Shown piece after piece: positions 1 to 10,654 of a DNA stretch of 64,000 bases. The number at the start of each line of letters is the position of its first letter. The first letter of the stretch is position 1. A program made the position numbers and the translations under genes. The stretch comes from Geodermatophilus poikilotrophus (GTDB lineage Bacteria > Actinomycetota > Actinomycetes > Mycobacteriales > Geodermatophilaceae): assembly GCF_900111455.1 (NCBI RefSeq), contig NZ_FOIE01000009.1, forward strand, positions 1-64,000. Reading direction: 5' to 3'. The notes beneath the pieces were generated by a model that ran no database searches, was not told where the DNA came from, and was given only the letters and a program-made list of their open reading frames with translations.

Positions 1-908
1 GACTTGACCGCCCCGCCGCGGCCGAAGACCTCGATCAGCGGCAGGGTGATGGTCATGTCCGGGGTCGGGACGCCGACCAGGACGACGCGGCCGGCCAGGT
101 CGCGGGCGTAGAAGGCCTGCTCGAACACCGCCGGGTGGCCGACCGCGTCGATCGCGACGTCCACCCCGAAGCCGCCGGTGGCGGCCTTGATCGCCTCGAC
201 CGCGTCGGTGCCCTTGCTGTTGACGGTGTGGGTGGCGCCGAACGTCCGCGCCCACTCCAGCTTCCGGTCGTCGATGTCCACGGCGATGATCGTGGTCGCG
301 CCGGCCAGCTTCGCGCCGGCGATCGCGGCGTCCCCGACACCGCCGCAGCCGAACACCGCCACCGACTCGCCCCGCTTCACCGCGCCGGTGTTGATCGCCG
401 CACCCACGCCGGCCATCACGCCGCAGCCGAGCAGGCCGGCGGCGGTGGCCGGGGCGGCGGGGTCGACCTTGGTGCACTGCCCGGAGTGCACCAGCGTCTT
501 CTCCACGAACGCGCCGATGCCCAGCGCCGGGGACAGCGGAGTGCCGTCGGCCAGGGTCATCTGCTGCGCGGCGTTGTGCGTGGCGAAGCAGTACTGCAGC
601 TCGCCCTTCAGGCACGCCCGGCACTGCCCGCACACCGCCCGCCAGTTCAGGACCACGAAGTCCCCGACCTCGACGTTGGTGACGCCCGCACCGACCGCGG
701 CGACCGTGCCAGCGGCCTCGTGGCCGAGCAGGAACGGGTAGTCGTCGTTGATCCCGCCCTCGCGGTAGTGCAGGTCGGTGTGGCACACCCCGCACGCCTG
801 GATGTCCACCACCGCCTCCCCGGGACCGGGGTCGGGGACGACCACCGTCTCCACCGTGACCGGGGCACCCTTGCTGCGGGCGACGACGCCCTTCACCTCG
901 TAGGCCAT
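1..908 (-). CDS. mscR: S-(hydroxymethyl)mycothiol dehydrogenase (MscR/AdhE2 type), 3' end missing
   Basis: Zinc-dependent medium-chain alcohol dehydrogenase that oxidises the formaldehyde-mycothiol adduct with NAD+, the actinobacterial counterpart of glutathione-dependent formaldehyde dehydrogenase. About 302 residues are visible from ATG at 906-908; the C-terminus lies beyond base 1. Seen: catalytic-zinc segment GVCHTDLHY (Cys42), structural-zinc cysteine cluster [15 protein letters not shown], and the nucleotide-binding turn [12 protein letters not shown] followed by an acidic DIDD. The dense cysteine cluster and the GVCHTD and HNAAQQM segments fit the mycothiol-specific clade better than general alcohol dehydrogenases. 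It is divergent from the MFS carrier at 1132; 223 bp separate the two starts. Family assignment is firm, substrate assignment good but inferred. Confidence 0.88.
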   Translation of the reverse strand, partial: MAYEVKGVVARSKGAPVTVETVVVPDPGPGEAVVDIQACGVCHTDLHYREGGINDDYPFLLGHEAAGTVAAVGAGVTNVEVGDFVVLNWRAVCGQCRACLKGELQYCFATHNAAQQMTLADGTPLSPALGIGAFVEKTLVHSGQCTKVDPAAPATAAGLLGCGVMAGVGAAINTGAVKRGESVAVFGCGGVGDAAIAGAKLAGATTIIAVDIDDRKLEWARTFGATHTVNSKGTDAVEAIKAATGGFGVDVAIDAVGHPAVFEQAFYARDLAGRVVLVGVPTPDMTITLPLIEVFGRGGAVK

Positions 909-977
909 GGCGGGAGCCTATTCCGGTGGGTGCAGCCGCGGTCCGGCGTCCCCCACGCGCGCGGTCCGGTCGTTCCG

Positions 978-1006
978 TTGACAACGATCAGGTTGCGAAC
1001 CGCGAT
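978..1006 (+). promoter_or_regulatory. Weak candidate promoter for the MFS carrier
   Basis: A perfect TTGACA (978-983) sits in the 223-bp divergent gap. After a 17-base spacer the following hexamer CGCGAT is a poor -10 match. Reported only as a candidate; the rest of the gap shows no other convincing signal. Confidence 0.25.
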
Positions 1007-1131
1007 GACTCGGTTCCTCGGTTTCGCGGTACGTACAGGGGCGACGTAGCGTTCCCGCGGGTCCGTGACGTCTGGCACAGACCCGTTCCGGCGGGGGATC
1101 CCCCGACCGATGTCCTCCGGAGGTCCGTCCC

Positions 1132-2547
1132 GTGGCAGTACCGAGTTTCCTGGCCCGAGAACGCATCGTGGCCCGTCCCGGCTTCAACCGCTGGTTGATC
1201 CCGCCGGCAGCGCTCGCCGTGCACCTGTGCATCGGTCAGGCGTACGCGACCAGTGTCTACAAGACCGCACTGGTCGAGCACTTCGACACGAGCCTGACCG
1301 CGATCGGGATCATCTTCTCGATCGCGATCGTCATGCTCGGCGTCTCCGCCGCACTGTTCGGCACCTGGGTGGACCGCAACGGTCCCCGGGCGGCGATGTT
1401 CACCTCCGCCGTCTTCTGGGTGACCGGCTTCCTCGTCGGCGGCCTGGGCATCGAGACCGGCCAGCTGTGGCTGCTGTACCTCGGGTACGGCGTCCTCGGC
1501 GGCATCGGCCTGGGCATCGGCTACATCTCCCCGGTCTCCACGCTGATCAAGTGGTTCCCGGACCGCCCCGGCCTGGCCACCGGCATGGCGATCATGGGCT
1601 TCGGTGGCGGCGCGCTGATCGCCTCGCCGCTGTCGCGCCAGCTGATGAACTACTACGACCCGGCCTACGACGGCACCGCGGGCACGGTGCCCAACGGCGA
1701 GGCCGTCGCGGCGCTGTTCTTCACGCTGGCCGCGGTCTACCTGGTCTTCATGATGTTCGGCGCCTTCATCGTGCGGGTGCCGGCCAACGACTGGCGCCCC
1801 GCCGGCTTCGACCCGGCGTCGGTCAAGAAGAAGGCCCTGGTCACCACGGAGAGCGTCTCGGCCAACAACGCCATCAAGACGCCGCAGTTCTGGCTGCTGT
1901 GGACGGTGCTCTTCTGCAACGTCACCGCGGGCATCGGCATCCTCGAGCAGGCCGCGCCGATGATCCAGGACTTCTTCCGCAACGGGGAGACCTCCACGGT
2001 CGCCGCCGCGACGGCCGCCGGCTTCGTCGGCCTGCTGTCGCTGTTCAACATGGGCGGCCGGTTCGTGTGGTCCTCGACCTCGGACTACATCGGCCGCAAG
2101 CCGATCTACATGGTCTACCTGGGCGTCGGCATCGTCCTGTACGTCGTCCTGGCCACCCTCGGCAGCACCGCGACCTGGATCTTCGTGTTGACCGCCGCGA
2201 TCATCATCAGCTTCTACGGCGGCGGCTTCGCCACGATCCCGGCCTACCTGCGCGACCTGTTCGGCACCTACCAGGTGGGCGCCATCCACGGCCGGTTGCT
2301 GACCGCCTGGTCGGCCGCCGGTGTCGCCGGGCCGCTGATCATCAACGGCGTCCTGGACACCCAGGGCACCCCCGGCCAGCTGGTCGCGGCGAACTACCGC
2401 CCGGCGCTGTTCATCATGGTCGGCCTGCTCGCCATCGGCTTCATCGCCAACCTGCTGGTCCGTCCCGTCGCCAGCAAGTGGTACGAGCCGCAGGCCACCA
2501 CCCCCGCCACCGCCCGCGCCAACCCGGAGAGGAGCGCCGCCCGATGA
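1132..2547 (+). CDS. OFA-family MFS transporter (oxalate/formate antiporter type)
   Basis: Twelve-helix major facilitator of 471 residues, close in size and pattern to the oxalate:formate antiporter (OxlT) family. Seen: helix-1 signature HLCIGQAYATSVYKTAL, loop 2-3 GTWVDRNGPR, the helix-4 stretch GVLGGIGLGIGYISP, KWFPDRPGLATG in the central loop region and FYGGGFATIPAYLRDLFG late in the protein, all typical of OFA members. GTG start with GGAGG about 10 bases upstream. The stop codon overlaps the ATG of a 47-residue membrane protein (ATGA), so the two are translationally coupled. Substrate is not fixed by sequence: formate, oxalate or another monocarboxylate are possible. The neighbour mscR makes a link to formaldehyde/formate handling plausible but unproven. 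Confidence 0.85.
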   Translation: MAVPSFLARERIVARPGFNRWLIPPAALAVHLCIGQAYATSVYKTALVEHFDTSLTAIGIIFSIAIVMLGVSAALFGTWVDRNGPRAAMFTSAVFWVTGFLVGGLGIETGQLWLLYLGYGVLGGIGLGIGYISPVSTLIKWFPDRPGLATGMAIMGFGGGALIASPLSRQLMNYYDPAYDGTAGTVPNGEAVAALFFTLAAVYLVFMMFGAFIVRVPANDWRPAGFDPASVKKKALVTTESVSANNAIKTPQFWLLWTVLFCNVTAGIGILEQAAPMIQDFFRNGETSTVAAATAAGFVGLLSLFNMGGRFVWSSTSDYIGRKPIYMVYLGVGIVLYVVLATLGSTATWIFVLTAAIIISFYGGGFATIPAYLRDLFGTYQVGAIHGRLLTAWSAAGVAGPLIINGVLDTQGTPGQLVAANYRPALFIMVGLLAIGFIANLLVRPVASKWYEPQATTPATARANPERSAAR

Positions 2548-2687
2548 GCCACCCCGTTCGCGACGACCGGCAGTCCACCCACACCCCGGGGGCCCTGATC
2601 GCCTTCGCCTGGACCCTGGTCGGCGTCCCGCTGGCCTACGGGCTCTACAACACGGTCAAGGCGGCCAGCCAGCTGTTCGGCGGCTGA
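2544..2687 (+). CDS. MFS transporter small subunit (47 aa, one or two membrane segments)
   Basis: A 47-residue protein starting at the ATG that overlaps the stop of the OFA carrier by four bases. It has a polar N-terminus (about 16 residues), a hydrophobic segment ALIAFAWTLVGVPLAYGLY (about 17-35) and a short polar-amphipathic tail ending FGG. Small single-helix proteins of this type are regularly found behind OFA-type carriers in bacteria and are annotated as MFS transporter small subunits; their role is not established. Coupled translation suggests a fixed stoichiometric partner in the membrane. A hairpin terminator follows within 20 bases, closing a two-gene operon. Confidence 0.8.
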   Translation: MSHPVRDDRQSTHTPGALIAFAWTLVGVPLAYGLYNTVKAASQLFGG

Positions 2688-2704
2688 GCCCCCGCACCAC
2701 CCCT

Positions 2705-2742
2705 GCAGCGCCCCCGTCCGGGTCCCCGGGCGGGGGCGCTGC
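2705..2742 (+). terminator. Intrinsic hairpin after the OFA operon
   Basis: Perfect 12-bp arms (2705-2716 and 2731-2742, GCAGCGCCCCCG) around a 14-base loop, 17 bases after the small-subunit stop. There is only a short T-run (CTTT), as usual in such GC-rich genomes. Confidence 0.75.
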
Positions 2743-2777
2743 GCTTTCCCGCCGTGATCACCGGCAGCTGGCTGTTC

Positions 2778-2810
2778 CCACCGGCGGGTGGGGCAGCCAC
2801 CCGCCGGTGG
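2778..2810 (-). terminator. Hairpin terminator for the purSQL-SCP operon
   Basis: Perfect 14-bp arms (2778-2791, 2797-2810, CCACCGGCGGGTGG) with a 5-base loop, 11 bases beyond the stop of the sterol-carrier gene on the minus strand. Together with 2705-2742 it insulates two convergent operons. Confidence 0.7.
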
Positions 2811-2821
2811 TCACGGTGCGA

Positions 2822-3201
2822 TCACCGCAGCGGGGACAGCGGGAGGTGGGCGGAGAGGTCCGCGCGGTTGCCGCTGGCGGTGACCCGGCCCTCCGCCACC
2901 GCGTCGCCCCAGGCCAGCTCGCCGGTCGCCAGCCGCAGCCAGGTGGCGGCGTCGGTCTCCACGACGTTGGGCGGCGTCCCGCGGGTGTGCCGCGGCCCGG
3001 GCACCAGCTGGACGGCGACGTGCGGGGGCACCCGCAGCTCGACCGAGCGGCCGGGCACCTGCTGGGCCAGCCAGCGCGCCGTCGTCTTCACCGCGGCCCC
3101 GAGCACCGCCCGCGGGGGCTGCTCGGCCTCCCCCGCCAGCCAGGCCCGCACCGGGCCGACGGCGGCGCGCAGCTCCTCGGCGGGGATCGGCTGGGCCGGC
3201 A

Positions 3202-3202
<1 letters not shown>
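2822..3202 (-). CDS. Sterol carrier (SCP2-fold) family protein
   Basis: Small protein of 126 residues matching the short actinobacterial sterol carrier family proteins commonly found beside purL. Seen: amphipathic N-terminal helix, then [33 protein letters not shown] and [29 protein letters not shown] near the C-terminus; that last stretch is the SCP2-like core with the conserved RV-ASG ending. Its ATG overlaps the purL stop (TGATG), so it is the last gene of the purS-purQ-purL transcript. A lipid-binding role is inferred from the fold; why it travels with purine genes is unknown. No signal peptide, so cytosolic. Confidence 0.75.
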
Positions 3203-5543
<2,341 letters not shown>

Positions 5544-5547
<4 letters not shown>

Positions 5548-6215
5548 GCGCTGACGACCGCCTTCAGCACCGAGGTGAAGAAGCCGAGCCCATCGGTCGA
5601 CGGCCCGGTGAGGTCCTCGACGGCGTGCTCCGGGTGCGGCATGAGGCCGACGACCCGGCCGTCCTCACTGGTCACCCCGGCGATGTCGCGCATCGACCCG
5701 TTGGGGTTGCCCTCGACGTAGCGGACGACGACCCGCCCCCCGCCCTCGATGCGGTCGAGGTCTACCGGCGCGGCCACGTAGCGGCCCTCGCCGTTCTTCA
5801 CCGGGACGACGATCCGCTGGCCGGCCTCGTAGTCCTGCGTCCAGGCGGTGTCGGCGCGCTCGATGCGCAGCGCCTGGTCGCGGTTGCGGAAGTGCAGGTG
5901 GCCGTTGCGGGTGAGCGCGCCGGGCAGCAGGCCGGCCTCGCAGAGCACCTGGAAGCCGTTGCAGATGCCGAGCACCGGCATGCCCTGGCGGGCGCGGTCG
6001 ACGACGTCCCGCACCAGTGGCGCGCGGGCGGCGATGGCGCCGGCCCGCAGGTAGTCGCCGTAGGAGAAGCCGCCGGGCAGGACGACGGCGTCGACGTCCT
6101 TGAGGTCGTGCTCGGCGTGCCAGAGGGCGACGGGCTCGGCGCCGGCCAGCCGCACCGCACGCGCGGCGTCGACGTCGTCCAGGGAGCCCGGGAAGGTGAT
6201 GACACCGATGCGCAC
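5544..6215 (-). CDS. purQ: Phosphoribosylformylglycinamidine synthase subunit PurQ
   Basis: Class I glutamine amidotransferase, 223 residues, that supplies ammonia to PurL. Seen: N-terminal [34 protein letters not shown], the nucleophile elbow [20 protein letters not shown] (catalytic Cys in GICNG), and the His/Glu pair in [10 protein letters not shown] near the C-terminus. Starts 11 bases after purS and overlaps purL by four bases. Complete. Confidence 0.97.
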
Positions 6216-6226
6216 GGGGGTCTCTC

Positions 6227-6466
6227 TCAGTCGGTCGGGAGGTGGAGCTCGACGTCCTCGATGACCGGGTTGGCCAGCAGCGTCTCGGCGATCTCGCGCA
6301 GCTCCGCCTCGTCGGGCGTGCCCTCGACGTCGAGGACGAAGTGCTTGCCCTGGCGCACGCTGCGGACGCCGTCGTGGCCCAGCCGGCCCAGCGCTCCCAG
6401 CACCGCCTGACCCTGCGGGTCGGAGATCTCCGGCTTCAGCACGACGTCGACGACCACCCGAGGCAC
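6227..6466 (-). CDS. purS: Phosphoribosylformylglycinamidine synthase subunit PurS
   Basis: Small bridging subunit of the PurL-PurQ complex. A GTG start at 6464-6466 gives the family-typical 79 residues, beginning [18 protein letters not shown] and carrying [13 protein letters not shown] and [14 protein letters not shown]. The reading frame stays open upstream to 6853, but that part has no purS similarity and overlaps the DUF559 gene and the palindromic repeat, so the short start is preferred. First gene of purS-purQ-purL-SCP; its promoter must lie in 6467-6557 or be supplied from further upstream. Confidence 0.93.
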   Translation of the reverse strand: MPRVVVDVVLKPEISDPQGQAVLGALGRLGHDGVRSVRQGKHFVLDVEGTPDEAELREIAETLLANPVIEDVELHLPTD

Positions 6467-6557
6467 GCGGACGAGGGTACCGGGGTGGCGCGGGCCACCA
6501 CCCGGAGCGCGGGTGACCCTGCTCTCGCCTCGCCCGTTCCCTGCTCCGTGCCCCACC

Positions 6558-6616
6558 CGCGAGTGCGACGAACTCGTGGCCATCCGGCTGCGATGACCAC
6601 GCCGCCGTCGCACTCG
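6558..6616. repeat. Palindromic repeat, copy A (59 bp)
   Basis: Starts CGCGAGTGCGACGAACTCG and ends GTCGCACTCG. It is about 80% identical (47 of 59 positions by eye) to copy B at 7557-7615, in the same orientation. The arms fold back on each other with about 20 of 25 paired. It begins four bases beyond the stop codon of the DUF559 gene, so the two copies closely bracket that gene. Confidence 0.8.
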
Positions 6617-6620
6617 GGTG

Positions 6621-7532
6621 TCAGGTGGGGACGAGGGCGCCGCGGGTGACCCGCGCGACCGCCTCAGGGCGGCCGAGCACGTCAGCCGAGGTGAAGCGCA
6701 GCACCGTCCAGCCGGCGAGGACCAGACCGTTCTGACGTCGCAGGTCGTCCACGAAGACCCGGCGGTCGCGGTGCACCTCGCCGTCGAAGTCGACGGCGAC
6801 CCGCTGCTCCGGCCACGCCAGGTCGACGCGCCCGAGGAAGCGACCTCCGGCATCGCGCACCACGTGCTGCAGCACCGGCCGCGGCAGACCGGCCTGGAGC
6901 AGCAGCCAGCGCAGCACCGACTCCATGGGGGAACCGGCCAGCGGGTCGGCCCACGGCAGGACGCGCCGTGCCGTGACGACGCCGCGACGGCCCACCGCGC
7001 GACCGAGGACGACCGGGAACTCGTCCTCGGGGAACCGCCGGGCGAGCATCTGGTCGGTCACCGCGAGCAGCGCGGGAGGTGGCACGACGGCCGCCAGGTC
7101 CAGCCACGTCCGGCTGGGTGAGGTCACCGTCACGCCTCCCAGCTGCCGCACCTCCGGAGTGGGCACCCGCGAGCAGTGGACGACCCGGTCTGCGCGGCTC
7201 CGCACCCGCCCGCGGCGAGGGACGGTGAGGTGCACGCGCCCGTCGTCCGGTACGAGCGGCACCTCGAAGCCCCAGAGCGCGGCTGCGGACAGGTGACTGA
7301 CGACCGCGGAGGACGGCGCGCCCAGCAGGACGGCGTCGAGCCGGCCACGGAGCTCTCCGGCGTGCGCGCGGAGCAGGTACGTGTCCCGCGACGTCCGCAC
7401 CACCTCGCGGTGCCGCAGCTGCCAGTCGCTGATCCCCTCCGCGTGGGCACGGGTGCGGTCCGTGGGCCGGTGTACGCGAGGTGGGACGGGCGGTGTCGGC
7501 ACCGGCGGAGCCTGCCGCGGATCGGCGTCCAC
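6621..7532 (-). CDS. DUF559 / Vsr-like endonuclease-fold protein with AbiEi-like N-terminus
   Basis: About 303 residues from GTG at 7532 (GTG at 7502 gives 293; no ATG is available). The N-terminal half resembles the winged-helix AbiEi-type antitoxin domain: a QLRHREVVRTSRDTYLLRAH segment, then AVVSHLSAAALWGFEVP. The C-terminal half is a DUF559 domain of the very-short-patch-repair endonuclease fold: SPMESVLRWLLLQAGLPRP, GRVDLAWPEQRVAVDFDGEVH and GWTVLRFT. The putative PD-(D/E)XK residues are present: Glu in MESV, Asp in RVDLAW and the acidic pair in DFDGE. Such genes are numerous in actinomycetes and no function is established. It interrupts the pur locus and is tightly bracketed by palindromic repeats, which hints at a mobile or repeat-associated cassette. 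Confidence 0.75.
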   Translation of the reverse strand: MDADPRQAPPVPTPPVPPRVHRPTDRTRAHAEGISDWQLRHREVVRTSRDTYLLRAHAGELRGRLDAVLLGAPSSAVVSHLSAAALWGFEVPLVPDDGRVHLTVPRRGRVRSRADRVVHCSRVPTPEVRQLGGVTVTSPSRTWLDLAAVVPPPALLAVTDQMLARRFPEDEFPVVLGRAVGRRGVVTARRVLPWADPLAGSPMESVLRWLLLQAGLPRPVLQHVVRDAGGRFLGRVDLAWPEQRVAVDFDGEVHRDRRVFVDDLRRQNGLVLAGWTVLRFTSADVLGRPEAVARVTRGALVPT

Positions 7533-7556
7533 CCGCTGGCGCCGTCCACAGGCGGC

Positions 7557-7615
7557 CGCGAGTGCGACGAACTCGTGGTGATCGCGGCGGGATGACCACG
7601 AGTTCGTCACACTCG
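7557..7615. repeat. Palindromic repeat, copy B (59 bp)
   Basis: Near-perfect hairpin: arms 7559-7583 and 7591-7615 pair at about 23 of 25 positions around a 7-base loop. Same orientation as copy A and sharing its first 22 bases exactly. It lies 24 bases upstream of the DUF559 start and 12 bases from the stop of the hydrolase gene. Confidence 0.85.
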
Positions 7616-7627
7616 AACAGCGGCGGG

Positions 7628-8383
7628 TCAGGCGGGACCGCGCAGCAGGGACCACACCGCCTCGGGGGCCTCCCAGTGGGCGTTGTGGCCGGCGCCCTCG
7701 ATGAGCACCGCCTGCGGGTCCACGCGCCGCATCGCGTCGAGGCCCACCATCGGGTCCCTCGCGCCGGCCGCCAGCCGCAGTGGCGCCGCCGCACGCGACA
7801 GCACCTCCTCGACCGGCGGGCCGACGGCACCGAACGCCCGCGGGTCGAGCGCGGCGACGAAGCCGCCGTCCACCTCGCGGACGCCCGCGGCGGCCACCGC
7901 GGAGGACGGGTCCACGAGCCCGGTCAGCCCGGCCAGCCGCAGGTGCCGGTCCGCGGCCTCCGCGGCGGTCGCGAACACCTGCGGCGGGCGGGCCGCCAGC
8001 GACCGGGCCCGGGCCACCTCGTCGTCGGTCCAGTCGATCTTGACCCCGACGGCGACGACCCGCTCCACCTGCACCCCGTACCAGCCGCCGGCGAGCACGG
8101 CACCGACCACGCCGCCGAACGAGTGGCCGAGCACGGTGACCCGCGCCGCTCCAGCACCGGTCACCAGCGAGGCCGCGTCGGCCGCGTGCACCGCGTACCC
8201 GTACGGCGGCTCGGCGACCGACCGGCCGTGGCCCCGCAGGTCCGGTACCGCCCACGGACCGGGCCACGAGCGCTCGACCAGCGGCAGCAGCCGGTCCCAC
8301 ACCGCGCCGGTGGCCCCCAGGCCGTGCAGCAGGAGCAGCAGGTGGTCTCCCGAGCCGCCGGAGCGGTGGACGATGCCGGCCAC
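7628..8383 (-). CDS. Alpha/beta-fold hydrolase
   Basis: Cytosolic esterase/lipase-like hydrolase of 251 residues. Seen: LLLLHGLGATGAVWDRL oxyanion region, PDLRGHGRS, nucleophile elbow VLGHSFGG (Ser in GHSFG), the likely acid in AAGARDPMVG and the catalytic histidine in EGAGHNAHWEAPE. GTG start one base after the purC stop, so it is probably transcribed with purB-purC. The substrate cannot be told from sequence. Confidence 0.85.
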   Translation of the reverse strand: MAGIVHRSGGSGDHLLLLLHGLGATGAVWDRLLPLVERSWPGPWAVPDLRGHGRSVAEPPYGYAVHAADAASLVTGAGAARVTVLGHSFGGVVGAVLAGGWYGVQVERVVAVGVKIDWTDDEVARARSLAARPPQVFATAAEAADRHLRLAGLTGLVDPSSAVAAAGVREVDGGFVAALDPRAFGAVGPPVEEVLSRAAAPLRLAAGARDPMVGLDAMRRVDPQAVLIEGAGHNAHWEAPEAVWSLLRGPA

Positions 8384-8384
8384 G

Positions 8385-9248
8385 TCAGCGGAACGCAGTA
8401 CCGGTCAGGCGCTCGTAGGCGGTCACGTAGCGCTCGCGGGTCGCTGCCACCACGTCGGCGGGCAGCTCCGGCGGCGGGGAGACGCGGTCCCACCCGGACG
8501 ACGTCAGCCAGTCGCGGACGTACTGCTTGTCGTACGAGGGCTGCGCGGCACCGGGCGACCAGAGCGTGGCCGGCCAGAAGCGCGAGGAGTCCGGCGTGAG
8601 CACCTCGTCGCCCAGCACCAGCCCGCCGTCCGGATCGAGGCCGAACTCGAACTTGGTGTCGGCCAGCACGATCCCGGCGTCCGACGCGATCTCGGCACCG
8701 CGCCGGTACAGCGCCAGGGTCAGCTCGCGCAGCTCCTCGGCCCGCTCGGACCCGACCGCGGCGACCACCGCCGCGAAGTCGATCGCCTCGTCGTGCTCGC
8801 CCTGCTCGGCCTTGGTGGACGGCGTGAACACCGGCTCGGGCAGCCGCGAGCCCTCGACCAGCCCGGCGGGCAGCGGGACGTCGCGGATGGACCCGGTCCG
8901 CTGGTACTCGACCGTGCCCGAGCCGGACAGGTAGCCCCGGGCCACACACTCGACGGGCAGCATCTCCAGCCGGCGCACCAGCATCGCCCGCCCGCCGACC
9001 TCCGCCGGGACGTCCGTGGCCGAGAGCAGGTGGTGGGTCGCGCCGGAGGACGCCAGCACCGGCGCGAGCTGGTCGAACCACCACACCGACAGCTGGGTGA
9101 GCACCCGCCCCTTGTCGGGGATCGGCGTGGGCAGCACGTGGTCGTAGGCCGAGATCCGGTCGGAGGCGACGAGCAGCAGGCGGTCCTCGCCGGCGTCGTA
9201 GACCTCGCGGACCTTGCCCCGGGCGACGAGCGGGAGGGCGAGGCTCAC
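8385..9248 (-). CDS. purC: Phosphoribosylaminoimidazole-succinocarboxamide synthase
   Basis: SAICAR synthase, converting CAIR plus aspartate plus ATP to SAICAR. 287 residues from GTG at 9246-9248, overlapping the purB stop by four bases (GTGA). Seen: ARGKVREVYDAG, LLVASDRISAYDHVLPTPIPDKG, MLPVECVARGYLSGSG, FTPSTKAEQGEHDE, LADTKFEFGLD and a C-terminal SYDKQYVRDWL. All conserved blocks are present; length is normal for the bacterial enzyme. Confidence 0.96.
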   Translation of the reverse strand: MSLALPLVARGKVREVYDAGEDRLLLVASDRISAYDHVLPTPIPDKGRVLTQLSVWWFDQLAPVLASSGATHHLLSATDVPAEVGGRAMLVRRLEMLPVECVARGYLSGSGTVEYQRTGSIRDVPLPAGLVEGSRLPEPVFTPSTKAEQGEHDEAIDFAAVVAAVGSERAEELRELTLALYRRGAEIASDAGIVLADTKFEFGLDPDGGLVLGDEVLTPDSSRFWPATLWSPGAAQPSYDKQYVRDWLTSSGWDRVSPPPELPADVVAATRERYVTAYERLTGTAFR

Positions 9249-10552
9249 GACAGCGCGGCCAGCCGGTCGAACAGCGGGCCCAGGTTGGCCACGTACCGCT
9301 CGGGCCGGCAGATCTCGTCCAGCCGCGCCTCGTCGAGCGGCACGCCCGCGTCGGCAGCGCGCTTGCGCAGCGTCTCGCGGAACGGCGTCCCGCTGTTCCA
9401 GGTCTCCATCGCCGCGGACTGGACGAGCGCGTAGGCGTCCTCCCGCGAGGCGCCGCCCTCGACCAGCTCCAGCAGCACCGACGAGGTGTAGATGAGGCCG
9501 CCGGTGGACTCCAGGTTGGCCCGCATCCGGTCGGCGTCCACGACCAGGTTCTCCACGAGACCGGCGGTCAGGTGCAGCAGGTAGTCGGTGGTGACCGCGG
9601 CGTCGGGCAGGAACACCCGCTCGGTGGAGGAGTGCGAGATGTCGCGCTCGTGCCAGAGCGGGATGCCCTCCATCACTGGGACGACGGCGGCCCGGACGAC
9701 GCGGGCCAGCCCGGCGATGCGCTCGGAGCGGATCGGGTTCTTCTTGTGCGGCATCGCGCTGGAGCCCTTCTGGCCCGAGCCGAACGCCTCCGACAGCTCG
9801 CGCACCTCGGTGCGCTGGCCGTGCCGCACCTCCAGCGCCACCGTCTCGCAGACGGTCGCGATGATCGCCAGGGCGGCGACCCACTCGCTGATCGAGTCCC
9901 GCAGCACCACCTGGGTGGAGGCGTCGGCAGGCCGCAGGTCAAGCGCCTCGGCGACGGTGACCTCGACCGACGGGTCGATCAGCGAGTACGTGCCGACCGC
10001 GCCGGAGATGGCGACGACGCCGACCCGCTCGCGCGCGGCCCGCAGCCGGTCCCGCGACCGGGCGGCGGCGAAGGCGAGGTCGGCGACCCGGTGGCCCCAC
10101 ACGTCGGGCTCGGCGTGCACGCCGTGCGTGCGGCCGACCCTGATCGTGTCGCGATGGGCCAGCCCGTGGTCGCGCAGCGCCGCCACCAGCCGGTCGAGAC
10201 GGGCCAGCAGCAGGTCGGTGGCCTCGGTCAGCTGCAGGGCCAGCGCGGTGTCGAGCAGGTCCGACGACGTCATGCCGTGGTGCACGTACGCGGCGGCCGA
10301 CCGGGGTTCGGTGTTGTCGGCCCACGCGGTGAGGAAGGCGATGACGTCGTGCTGCGTCGTCTCCTCGATCTCGGCGACCCGCTCGGGAGTGGGCGGCGGC
10401 GCGTCGCGCACGGGTTGCACCACCTCGGCGGGCACCCGCCCGGCCGCGGCGTGCGTCTCGAGGACGAGCGTCTCCACCCGGCACCATAGCTCGTACTTGT
10501 GCTGGTCGCTCCAGACCCGGCCCATCTCGGCCAGGGTGTACCGCTCGATCAT
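9245..10552 (-). CDS. purB: Adenylosuccinate lyase
   Basis: Fumarase/aspartase superfamily lyase acting twice in purine synthesis (SAICAR to AICAR; adenylosuccinate to AMP). 435 residues from ATG at 10550-10552. Seen: YVHHGMTSSDLLDTA with the catalytic histidine region, GRTHGVHAEPDVWGHR, and the superfamily signature GSSAMPHKKNPIRSERI. The frame extends upstream antisense to the permease gene, but homology starts at MIERYTLAEMGRVWSDQHKYE. Heads the purB-purC-hydrolase unit and is divergent from the AI-2E permease gene (102 bp between starts). Confidence 0.96.
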   Translation of the reverse strand: MIERYTLAEMGRVWSDQHKYELWCRVETLVLETHAAAGRVPAEVVQPVRDAPPPTPERVAEIEETTQHDVIAFLTAWADNTEPRSAAAYVHHGMTSSDLLDTALALQLTEATDLLLARLDRLVAALRDHGLAHRDTIRVGRTHGVHAEPDVWGHRVADLAFAAARSRDRLRAARERVGVVAISGAVGTYSLIDPSVEVTVAEALDLRPADASTQVVLRDSISEWVAALAIIATVCETVALEVRHGQRTEVRELSEAFGSGQKGSSAMPHKKNPIRSERIAGLARVVRAAVVPVMEGIPLWHERDISHSSTERVFLPDAAVTTDYLLHLTAGLVENLVVDADRMRANLESTGGLIYTSSVLLELVEGGASREDAYALVQSAAMETWNSGTPFRETLRKRAADAGVPLDEARLDEICRPERYVANLGPLFDRLAALS

Positions 10553-10654
10553 CCGGGTACCGCCCGCCACTCGTCCGCTCGTCGCACCACGTCGCCAGTC
10601 TCCCGCAGGCGAGATGCTGTCGGTCACGGCCCCTACTGCTCGCCGGAGGACACC

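Noticed and set aside
6467..6853. N-terminal extension of purS
   Set aside because: The extension overlaps the DUF559 gene and the palindrome in another frame and has no purS-like residues.
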